Shown piece after piece: positions 1 to 7,376 of a stretch of DNA of 64,000 nucleotides. Made by a program: the position numbers and the translations under genes. How positions within the stretch are numbered: position 1 is the stretch's first letter; every line of letters begins with the position of its first letter. The notes beneath the pieces were generated by a model. That model was given only the letters and a program-made list of their open reading frames with translations, ran no database searches and was not told the DNA's origin. This stretch comes from Candidatus Rhodoferax odensensis. Its GTDB lineage: Bacteria; Pseudomonadota; Gammaproteobacteria; Burkholderiales; Burkholderiaceae_C. Location of the stretch: assembly GCA_016718405.1 (NCBI GenBank), contig JADKDJ010000011.1:1-64000 (forward strand). Reading direction: 5' to 3'.

Positions 1-201
1 GACAGCTTTACCATTCCCAAGGCCGAATACACCGTATTGGTGGACCTCAAGGCGCGGGCAGCCAAACTTGCCAGCCCTGCCAAGAAGAGCGAACTGTTGC
101 GCGCCGGCGTCAAGGCGCTCGCGGCGATGTCGGATGTGGCGTTTGTCGCGGCGCTGAAGTCGGTGCCGACCATCAAGACTGGTCGCCCGGCGAAGTCCTG
201 A
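1..201 (+). CDS. C-terminal fragment of an unknown protein
   Basis: An open frame enters from the left edge and ends at a TGA at 199-201, giving 66 residues. The fragment is rich in Lys and Ala (for example PAKKSELLRAGVKALAAM) and looks helical. No catalytic motif is visible and I do not recognise a family. It is convergent with the ppk-sixA operon that follows. Frame 1 is uninterrupted and has a plausible codon pattern, which is the only support for it being real. Confidence 0.6.
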   Translation, partial: DSFTIPKAEYTVLVDLKARAAKLASPAKKSELLRAGVKALAAMSDVAFVAALKSVPTIKTGRPAKS

Positions 202-253
202 CATGCCTGTCGCGGCAGGCTGAGCGGCGGCGCCCCAGTCGGCCCTGCCACCG

Positions 254-715
254 CTAAAGCATTTGCGGGGTCTGCACGGTCACGATGACCGTTGCCGCAC
301 CGGGGCCGCCTGGCTTGTGGCGAAGCCACCAAACCGCGCCCTTGCCGATGCTGCATTCCGCCTCGGGCAGGCCAAGCAATTGCGCGGCAACCTGACCGAG
401 GGTGGGCTGGTGCCCGACCACCAGCACCGTGGCGCTGGCGCCTGGCCATTGCACACGGTGCAGCAATTGTGCGGCGGTGGCAGCCGGGCTCAGGTCCGGA
501 TCGAGTTTGTATTTGCGCCCCAGCGCGGCCACCGTCTGTTCGGCGCGGCGCGCCGGGCTGCATACGATGCGGGCACCTTCAGGAAGTTGCCGATCGAGCC
601 ACTTGGCCATGCGGAGCGCCTGCTTTTCGCCTTTGGATGTCAAGGGGCGCGCCAAGTCATCGCAACCGGGCTCCCAGTCCTGAGCTTGCGCATGCCGCCA
701 CAAAACCAGATCCAT
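254..715 (-). CDS. sixA: Phosphohistidine phosphatase SixA
   Basis: A 153-residue histidine phosphatase of the SixA branch of the phosphoglycerate-mutase-like superfamily, a cytoplasmic enzyme that removes phosphate from histidine residues. The N-terminal RHA motif (LVLWRHAQAQDWEP) carries the catalytic His, and SPARRAEQTVAAL and VVGHQPTLG are the other conserved family blocks. A GTG at 721 is in frame, but the AAGGAG ribosome site lies only 3 nt before it and 9 nt before the ATG at 715, so I chose the ATG. It starts 22 nt after ppk ends, so the two are probably co-transcribed, a common arrangement in Burkholderiales. The physiological substrate here cannot be told from sequence. Confidence 0.9.
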   Translation of the reverse strand: MDLVLWRHAQAQDWEPGCDDLARPLTSKGEKQALRMAKWLDRQLPEGARIVCSPARRAEQTVAALGRKYKLDPDLSPAATAAQLLHRVQWPGASATVLVVGHQPTLGQVAAQLLGLPEAECSIGKGAVWWLRHKPGGPGAATVIVTVQTPQML

Positions 716-737
716 GGTCACTCGCTCCTTGGTATCG

Positions 738-2834
738 TTACGCCTTGTTGCCTGGGTCGCTGTAGCGCGTCATCAGCGCAGCCTGCGCACCACGGGCGCT
801 GCGCGGTCCTTCGGGGCGCGTACGCGCGTAGGTGCCGTCGGGCAGGAGATCCCAAGCGTCCACGTTGTCCTGAAGGTAGGCCACCAGACACTCGTCAATC
901 ACGCGTTGGCGCTGCACGGCATCGGTGATGGGCCATGCCAACTCGACCCTTCGCATCATGTTGCGGTTCATCCAGTCGGCGCTCGACAGGTACACCTCGT
1001 CCTTGTCATCGTGGCGGAAATAGAACACCCGCGAGTGCTCCAGAAACCGTCCAATCACCGAGCGCACGCGTATGTTGTCGGACACGCCGGGCACCTGCGC
1101 GGGCAGCGTGCAGGCGCCGCGCACGATCAGGTCAATTTTGGTCCCCTTGCGACCGGCGACGATCAGCGCCTGGATCAAGGACTCATCGGTCAGCGCATTC
1201 ATCTTGGCGACAATGCGCGTGGAGCCACCACGGGCTGAGGCATTGCCCAATGACTCGATCTTCTCCAGAATTTGGCGATGCAGGTGAAATGGCGCCATCC
1301 ACATCTGGTTCATCCGGGGCAGGCGATTCTGGCTGGCCAGGTGCACGAAAACATGCTCCATGTCCATTGTCAGTGCGGCATCGGCGGTCAGGTGACTCAG
1401 ATCGGTGTACAGGCGCGCCGTGCGGGGGTTATAGTTGCCGGTTGACAAGTGGCCATAGCGCTTGAGCTGCTTGCCCTCGCGGCGCGTGACCAGCATCATC
1501 TTGGCGTGAGTCTTGAGCCCGACCACGCCATAGACCACCTGCGCGCCGATCGACTCCAGCATCTCGGCCCAATTGATGTTGGCTTCTTCATCAAAACGGG
1601 CCTTGAGTTCCACCACCACGGTCACTTCCTTGCCCCGGCGCACCGCCTCACGCAGCAAATCCATCAGAGTCGAGTCCGAGCCGGTACGGTAAATGGTCTG
1701 CTTGATCGCCAGCACATCCGGATCGTGAACCGCCTCGCGCAGGAACGTCAGCACGCCATCAAAACTCTCGTACGGTTGGTGAATCAGAATGTCACCACGC
1801 TTGAGCTGGTCGAAGATCGGCTCGCCGGGTGTCATCTGGACGGGAAAGCGTGGTTTGTGTGCGGGAAAGCACAGCGACGGATCGTTGATCAGATCGATCA
1901 ACTGGTTCAGGCGCACCATGTTCACCGGACCGTGCACCCGGTACAGCGCCAACTCTGGCAACTCGAACTCTTTCAGCAACACATCGGACAGGAACTGGGA
2001 ACAACCGGCCGATACCTCGATCCGTACCGCCTGACCGTAGTGGCGATGCTGCAGGCCCTGGCGCAAAGCGGTGCGCAAGTTCTTGACGTCTTCTTCTTCC
2101 ACCGCCAGGTCCGAGTGACGGGTCACCCTGAACTGCGAGAACTGCAACAATTCCCGGCCCGAAAACAGCTCCGAGAGGTGGGCCCGAATCACGCTGGAAA
2201 GCGACACGAAGCAGGTCTTGCCCTGCGACAAGTTGTCCGGCACCCGAATCATGCGTGGCAGCACACGCGGCACTTTGACAATCGCGATGTCGTTGTCCCG
2301 CCCGAACGCGTCGCGCCCGCCCAGGCGGACAATGAAATTGAGCGACTTGTTGGCAACCTGCGGGAAAGGATGCGACGGGTCCAGGCTGACGGCGATCAGC
2401 AAAGGACGCACTTCGCGCTGGAAGTACTGCCTGACCCAGCGCCGCTGCGCCTGTCCGCGTTCGGAATGGGCCAGGATACGAATGCCTGCCTGCTCAAACG
2501 CGGGCATCAGATCGTCGTTGTAAAGCGCGTATTGCCGCTCCACCAAAGTGTGCGCCGCGCCAGCAAGGCGCTCAAAACTGCCGACGGTATAGGGACCCTC
2601 GGTCTCCTGGCCTTGCAAGGCCGTGAGGTGGGGCTCAGCGCGAACCTCGAAGAATTCGTCCAGATTTGACGAGACAATGCACAGGTAACGCAATCGCTCC
2701 AGCAGCGGAACCTCCTTGCGATGCGCCCAGTCCAACACCCGCTCGTTGAACGCGAGGATGCTGTGGTCACGATCGAGCAGCGGGACCGCGCTTGTCGTTG
2801 CTTCGAGTGAAGCCTCAGGCCTGTTAAGACGCAT
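738..2834 (-). CDS. ppk: Polyphosphate kinase 1
   Basis: PPK1 of 698 residues, full length for the family, which polymerises the gamma phosphate of ATP into polyphosphate. The N-terminal domain begins with LLDRDHSILAFNERVLDWA and SSNLDEFFEVR. The catalytic phospholipase-D-like half carries VVELKARFDEEANINWA and the block THAKMMLVTRREGKQLKRY, whose His is the expected phospho-acceptor, followed by HLSTGNYNPRTARLYTDLS. The ATG at 2834 fits the family start. It is the first gene of a two-gene unit with sixA, and a Pho box lies 51-68 bp upstream, so PhoB-dependent expression on phosphate limitation is likely. Confidence 0.97.
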   Translation of the reverse strand: MRLNRPEASLEATTSAVPLLDRDHSILAFNERVLDWAHRKEVPLLERLRYLCIVSSNLDEFFEVRAEPHLTALQGQETEGPYTVGSFERLAGAAHTLVERQYALYNDDLMPAFEQAGIRILAHSERGQAQRRWVRQYFQREVRPLLIAVSLDPSHPFPQVANKSLNFIVRLGGRDAFGRDNDIAIVKVPRVLPRMIRVPDNLSQGKTCFVSLSSVIRAHLSELFSGRELLQFSQFRVTRHSDLAVEEEDVKNLRTALRQGLQHRHYGQAVRIEVSAGCSQFLSDVLLKEFELPELALYRVHGPVNMVRLNQLIDLINDPSLCFPAHKPRFPVQMTPGEPIFDQLKRGDILIHQPYESFDGVLTFLREAVHDPDVLAIKQTIYRTGSDSTLMDLLREAVRRGKEVTVVVELKARFDEEANINWAEMLESIGAQVVYGVVGLKTHAKMMLVTRREGKQLKRYGHLSTGNYNPRTARLYTDLSHLTADAALTMDMEHVFVHLASQNRLPRMNQMWMAPFHLHRQILEKIESLGNASARGGSTRIVAKMNALTDESLIQALIVAGRKGTKIDLIVRGACTLPAQVPGVSDNIRVRSVIGRFLEHSRVFYFRHDDKDEVYLSSADWMNRNMMRRVELAWPITDAVQRQRVIDECLVAYLQDNVDAWDLLPDGTYARTRPEGPRSARGAQAALMTRYSDPGNKA

Positions 2835-2884
2835 GGATACCTAGTTGGAACTGTCTGGAGACTGAGCCATTATTGCAACGCCTC

Positions 2885-2902
2885 ATGACAGTTTAGTGAC
2901 AG
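2885..2902 (-). promoter_or_regulatory. Pho box (PhoB site) upstream of ppk
   Basis: On the minus strand this reads CTGTCAC, then TAAA, then CTGTCAT. That is two 7-bp direct repeats with a 4-bp A/T spacer, which is the classic PhoB half-box layout and close to the E. coli consensus. It lies about 50 bp before the ppk start codon. The match is seen directly; PhoB binding is inferred. Confidence 0.8.
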
Positions 2903-3028
2903 TCACAAACGAGCTCTTGTGATGCATCCCGACTGCCGCGCCTGTTGCGGCGCCACGAACACAGCACCGCCCCCTGTACGCTCACACCCTTTGCGCGCAT
3001 CGGGTGCCCTTGTTAGACTACCACCGCA

Positions 3029-5626
3029 ATGCCTGCCGACCAATCCAAACCACTTTTTCGACCGTGGCTGTTGGTCATTGGCGCATTCCTGACGAGCGCC
3101 CTATTGGCAATTGGTCTGATCTGGCGATCCGAACTCAACGATCGCGCCGAGGCGCGCGCGCGCGCGGGCGACCTGGCCGCAGACCACGCGCAGGCCCTGC
3201 AGCGCGGCATCGAGCGAGCGCTCTCAGCTACCTACGCCATTGCCGCGCTGGTTCGCCAGGGCCAAGGATCCTTGCCAAACTTTGAGTCGGTGGCCACGCA
3301 GATGCTGCCGTTCTACCCGGGCATTGCCGCGCTGGGCTTGTCGCCCAACGGTGTGATCCAGCACGTGGTGCCTTTGGCCGGCAATGAAAAGAGCATTGGC
3401 TTCAATCAATTGCAGGATCTGGCGCAAAACAAGGAAGCGATTCGTGCCCGGGATACCGGCCAACTCACCCTGGCCGGCCCTCTCAAGCTGGCGCAGGGTG
3501 GACTCGGCGTTGTGGGTCGCTTGCCGATCTTCCTGGATGACGCCAAAGGGGAGCGAGCCTTTTGGGGCTTTACCTATGTGACGCTGCGCTTCCCGCAGGC
3601 GCTGCAGGCAGCGCAACTGGGCGAGCTGTCGCGCCGGGGCTTTGCCTACGAGTTATGGCGCGTAGACCCCACCACGGGCGAGCGCCAACAAATCGATGCC
3701 TCGGGCTCGACGGCGCTGGTCTCGCCTGCACAGCGCAGCGTGACCCTGCCCAATGGCTCCTGGACGCTGAGCATCGAGCCAACCAAGGGCTGGACAGACC
3801 GGAGCCGCCTGCTGATCAAGGCGGCCGTGGCTCTGCTGATCTGTCTGATGATGGCTTACCTGACCCATCTGCTGATCGCGCTCAAGGAGCACGAAGGGCG
3901 ACTTGAGGCCGAGGTCCGCTCCCGGACTCTGGAAATCGACCAGGCACGCCAGCACCTAATGGCAACCATTGCGGCGGTGCCGGACTTGTTGTTTGAGCTT
4001 GGGCTCGACGGCCGTTACTACAGCGCTCACTCGGCCAAACCCGAGCTGCTGGTTCATCCGCCCGATGACTTGTTTGGCAAGACGGTCGCTGAGGTGCTGC
4101 CCGAGGACGCCGCCGCCGTTGTGATGGACGCGCTGCGCGAGGCACACCAAAACGGCTCGTCATCGGGCAAGCAATACCAACTGACCTTGCCAACGGGGCT
4201 ACACTGGTTTGAGATGTCGGTCGCTCGCAAGCAAGTGCCGGCTGGCCAGGCGTCACGCTTTGTCATGCTTTCGCGGGAAATCACGGCGCACAAAGCGGCA
4301 CACGCGCGAATCGAACTGCTGGCGCACTTTGATCCACTGACCGGTCTGCCCAACCGCACGCTGCTCAGTGACCGATGCAGTCGGGCCCTGCACACGGCGC
4401 ATCGCCAACATGAGTCCTTGTCGCTGATGTTCATCGACCTGGATCACTTCAAGAACATCAACGATTCGCTGGGACACGGCACCGGCGACGCCTTGTTGGT
4501 TGCGCTGGCGAGTCGGCTCACGGCAACCGTGCGCGAGCAAGACACCGTCTCGCGACTCGGTGGCGATGAGTTCATACTGGTGCTGCCCGACACCGACGCG
4601 CGCGGGGCTGCGCAAGTGGCGAAGAAACTGCTGGCCGCGGCCATGCAGCCCTTTGTGATCGACCAACATGAATTGACGGTGACGCCGTCGATCGGCATCG
4701 CACTCTACCCCGACGATGGTTCCGACTTCGAGACGCTGTCGCGCTGCGCTGATGCCGCCATGTACCGCGCCAAGCAGGCTGGCCGTAACACTTACCGGCT
4801 GTTTACGGCGCAGATGCAGGCTGAGACCGAGCGCACCTTGCTGATCGAGAACGCGTTGCGCCGGGCGCTGGAGCGTGGACAACTGAGCCTGGAGTACCAG
4901 CCGCAGTTGTCGCTGCACCCGCCCCGTGTGATTGGCGCCGAAGCACTGTTGCGCTGGCACCATCCGGAACTGGGCTCGGTCTCACCTGCGGAATTCATCC
5001 CCGTGGCGGAGAGCAGCGGGCTGATTTTGCCGATCGGGCAGTGGGTGCTCGACACCGCGCTGCAGCAGCTCAAATCCTGGATGGAAGCGGGCCTTCAGCC
5101 GGTCACGATGGCCGTCAACTTGTCCTCGGTGCAGTTCCGTCAGTCCAACTTGCCCGAGCTCATTTCGCGCACGCTCGACGAGCTTGATCTGCCCGCTCAT
5201 TTGTTGGAGGTCGAACTCACAGAAGGCAGCGCGATGGACGACCCACTGGCCGCCATAGCGGTCATGAGCGATCTGCACGAGCGTGGCATCAAGCTGTCGA
5301 TCGACGACTTTGGTACCGGCTACTCGTCGCTGAGCTATCTCAAGAAGTTTCGCGCGACAAGGCTCAAGATTGACCAGTCTTTTGTTCGCGACATCACCAT
5401 CGACGCTGAGGACCGCGCCATTGTCAGCGCCATCATCAGCATGGCCGACAGTCTGGGCATGTCGACCATCGCCGAGGGCGTGGAGACCACCGGGCAACTG
5501 GACTTCCTGCGCGAGCGCGGCTGTGCTGCGGTGCAGGGCTACCTCTTCAGTCGACCGCTCAGGCCAGAGCTGTTTGCGGCCTTTGTGGACCAACAGACCA
5601 CACAGTCCTTTGAATCAATAACTTGA
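3029..5626 (+). CDS. CHASE-PAS-GGDEF-EAL cyclic-di-GMP enzyme
   Basis: A dual-domain cyclic-di-GMP protein of 865 residues in the inner membrane. A TM helix near residues 10-28 is followed by a periplasmic CHASE-like sensor to about residue 260, a second TM helix near 265-285, a PAS segment (IAAVPDLLFELGLDGRYYS), GGDEF at about 511-515 and EAL starting at about 638. Both catalytic domains look intact. GGDEF is canonical with an inhibitory I-site REQD five residues before it. The EAL domain has EALLRW, the Asn in VNLSSVQF, ELTEG, DDFGTGYSS, KIDQSF and EGVE. Both synthase and phosphodiesterase activities are therefore possible; which one dominates, and the CHASE ligand, are unknown. It is divergent from ppk. 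Confidence 0.95.
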   Translation: MPADQSKPLFRPWLLVIGAFLTSALLAIGLIWRSELNDRAEARARAGDLAADHAQALQRGIERALSATYAIAALVRQGQGSLPNFESVATQMLPFYPGIAALGLSPNGVIQHVVPLAGNEKSIGFNQLQDLAQNKEAIRARDTGQLTLAGPLKLAQGGLGVVGRLPIFLDDAKGERAFWGFTYVTLRFPQALQAAQLGELSRRGFAYELWRVDPTTGERQQIDASGSTALVSPAQRSVTLPNGSWTLSIEPTKGWTDRSRLLIKAAVALLICLMMAYLTHLLIALKEHEGRLEAEVRSRTLEIDQARQHLMATIAAVPDLLFELGLDGRYYSAHSAKPELLVHPPDDLFGKTVAEVLPEDAAAVVMDALREAHQNGSSSGKQYQLTLPTGLHWFEMSVARKQVPAGQASRFVMLSREITAHKAAHARIELLAHFDPLTGLPNRTLLSDRCSRALHTAHRQHESLSLMFIDLDHFKNINDSLGHGTGDALLVALASRLTATVREQDTVSRLGGDEFILVLPDTDARGAAQVAKKLLAAAMQPFVIDQHELTVTPSIGIALYPDDGSDFETLSRCADAAMYRAKQAGRNTYRLFTAQMQAETERTLLIENALRRALERGQLSLEYQPQLSLHPPRVIGAEALLRWHHPELGSVSPAEFIPVAESSGLILPIGQWVLDTALQQLKSWMEAGLQPVTMAVNLSSVQFRQSNLPELISRTLDELDLPAHLLEVELTEGSAMDDPLAAIAVMSDLHERGIKLSIDDFGTGYSSLSYLKKFRATRLKIDQSFVRDITIDAEDRAIVSAIISMADSLGMSTIAEGVETTGQLDFLRERGCAAVQGYLFSRPLRPELFAAFVDQQTTQSFESIT

Positions 5627-5663
5627 AATAATTCCATATTTCTACTATCATGGAAATATGGAA
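5623..5663 (+). promoter_or_regulatory. Promoter and 11-bp-arm operator over the arsR-type start codon
   Basis: A -35-like TTGAAA (5623-5628) and -10-like TATCAT (5646-5651) are 17 bp apart and predict a start of transcription at about 5658, the A of the ATG. A perfect inverted repeat overlaps both: TTCCATATTTC at 5632-5642 and GAAATATGGAA at 5653-5663, with 10 bp between. The right arm includes the start codon itself, and no Shine-Dalgarno sequence precedes the ATG. This suggests an autoregulated leaderless transcript. Confidence 0.6.
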
Positions 5664-6011
5664 ACATCCCCTCCTTCTGGTGCCGATCAGGAAGCCGCAG
5701 TCGTCAAGGCGCTGGCGGCCCTGGCACAGGCGCAGCGCCTGCGGGCTTTTCGTGCCCTGGTAGTAGCTGGGGCGCAAGGATTGACGCCCAGCGCCATGGC
5801 GGCGCAGCTCGGAACGTCGCCAAGCACGCTGTCGTTTCACCTCAAGGAATTGCTGAACTCGTACCTGATCACGTGCGAGGCACGCGGGCGCCATCTGATC
5901 TACCGCGCCAGCTTTGCCCACACGGCGGCGTTGTTGGCCTACCTGACTCAGCATTGCTGCCAGGGCGCGACGGATGGGACGCCAGAGGCCGCCCGCTGTG
6001 AGGGCTGCTAA
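5658..6011 (+). CDS. ArsR-family transcriptional repressor
   Basis: A 117-residue winged-helix protein. The segment ALAQAQRLRAFRALVVAG, the recognition region LTPSAMAAQLGTSPSTLSFHLKELLNSYLI and the wing CEARGRHLIYRA are typical of ArsR/SmtB repressors. The C-terminus is unusually rich in Cys (HCC, then RCEGC), a possible soft-metal or thiol-reactive sensor, though that is inference. Its palindromic operator spans its own promoter and start codon. The ATP-grasp gene starts on the base after its stop, so the two are translationally linked and the repressor probably controls that enzyme. Confidence 0.85.
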   Translation: METSPPSGADQEAAVVKALAALAQAQRLRAFRALVVAGAQGLTPSAMAAQLGTSPSTLSFHLKELLNSYLITCEARGRHLIYRASFAHTAALLAYLTQHCCQGATDGTPEAARCEGC

Positions 6012-7376
6012 ATGAGCGACTCCGCTGCACCTGCCTCAACTGTGCCCGCCCCCACCGTGACGCTGGCCCAAGCGCTCAACGAGGGCTACGCCTGCCAGAG
6101 CCTGGAGCGGGCCCGGCTGCGTAGCGAGCTTGGGTTTTATCCCACGCTCAGCGAACTGGGCGACGCGCTGGCGCGCACCCACCCACACCTGTTCTCCGCG
6201 ACCCAGGTCTTCGTGTCCGAGACTGTAATTCGAAACATCGCGGCAACCGTGGCGGCAATCGAGCGCGTGGCCATGCTGCCGTCCTACCAGCAGCAGGCGT
6301 TCGCGAGGGTCGATCCGATCGCGCAAGTCGCCCACGCAGGGGCGGGCATGTTCATGGGCTACGATTTCCACATCGGGCCAGACGGGCCCAAGCTGATCGA
6401 GATCAACACCAATGCGGGAGGCGCTTTTCTGAATGCGGCTCTCGCCCGCGCGCAGCGCCACTGCTGTGATGGCCTGGATGACTTGCAGCCAATAGCGACG
6501 ATACCCACCGACGTCAATCGGCAACTGACCGACATGTTCTGGGCCGAGTGGCAGCTGCAGCGCGGCCAGCAGCCGCTGCAATCCATCGCCATCGTCGACG
6601 ACCACCCGCAGGAGCAGTACCTGGCGCCCGAGTTCGAAATCTGCCGCCAGTTGCTGGCACAGCGCGGCGTGACCGCCCTGGTGGTCGACGCGGTCGAGTT
6701 GACCTGGCGCGACAGTCGCTTATGGCACGGGGCAACCCGGATCGACATGGTTTACAACCGCTTGACCGACTTCTACCTCACCGAGCCTGGGCACAACGCG
6801 CTGCGTCAAGCCCATCTGAACAGTGCGGTCGTCGTCTCGCCTGCGCCACGCACGCACGCCCTCTTGGCCAACAAAGCCAATCTGGTGACCCTGAGTCAAC
6901 CCGAGCTTTTGCACCAGCTGGGCGCCACGCCGTCGGATCGGGTGCTGTTGTCTGCGGTTGTTCCGCGCGCTCAGAGGGTGACGCCCGAGCACGCCGACGC
7001 GCTGTGGGCAACGCGTCGCGGGTACTTTTTCAAACCGCTGGCCGGTTACGGATCAAAAGCAAGTTATCGCGGTGACAAGCTCACGCGGCGCGTCTGGAGC
7101 GACATCCTGGCGGGCGAGTACATCGCCCAGGCACTGGTTGCACCAGGGGAACGACGCGTCGTCATCAACGGGGTCGCGCAAAACCTCAAGTACGACCTGC
7201 GCGCCTACAGCTACGCCGGTCAGGTGCAACTGCTCGCCGCGCGGCTCTATGCCGGGCAGACCACCAATTTCCGCACCGTCGGCGGCGGCTTCGCGCCTGT
7301 GATGGTGCCGCCGGACCCGGTGCTTGGCGAAGCACCGTTCACGGTGCGCGAACCTCAGCAAAGCGACGCTCGTTGA
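6012..7376 (+). CDS. Putative ATP-grasp ligase, function unknown
   Basis: A 454-residue soluble protein that starts immediately after the arsR-type stop codon. The block GPDGPKLIEINTNAGGAFLN resembles the acidic metal-binding E-x-N motif of ATP-grasp ligases. The later block GYFFKPLAGYGSKASYRGDKL with GEYIAQALV resembles the nucleotide-binding lysine and hinge. The acidic motif comes before the lysine-bearing part, so the fold may be circularly permuted. Substrate and product are unknown. Its 3' end overlaps the convergent dehydratase gene by 38 bp. I am confident that it is a gene and moderately confident of the ATP-grasp assignment. Confidence 0.7.
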   Translation: MSDSAAPASTVPAPTVTLAQALNEGYACQSLERARLRSELGFYPTLSELGDALARTHPHLFSATQVFVSETVIRNIAATVAAIERVAMLPSYQQQAFARVDPIAQVAHAGAGMFMGYDFHIGPDGPKLIEINTNAGGAFLNAALARAQRHCCDGLDDLQPIATIPTDVNRQLTDMFWAEWQLQRGQQPLQSIAIVDDHPQEQYLAPEFEICRQLLAQRGVTALVVDAVELTWRDSRLWHGATRIDMVYNRLTDFYLTEPGHNALRQAHLNSAVVVSPAPRTHALLANKANLVTLSQPELLHQLGATPSDRVLLSAVVPRAQRVTPEHADALWATRRGYFFKPLAGYGSKASYRGDKLTRRVWSDILAGEYIAQALVAPGERRVVINGVAQNLKYDLRAYSYAGQVQLLAARLYAGQTTNFRTVGGGFAPVMVPPDPVLGEAPFTVREPQQSDAR

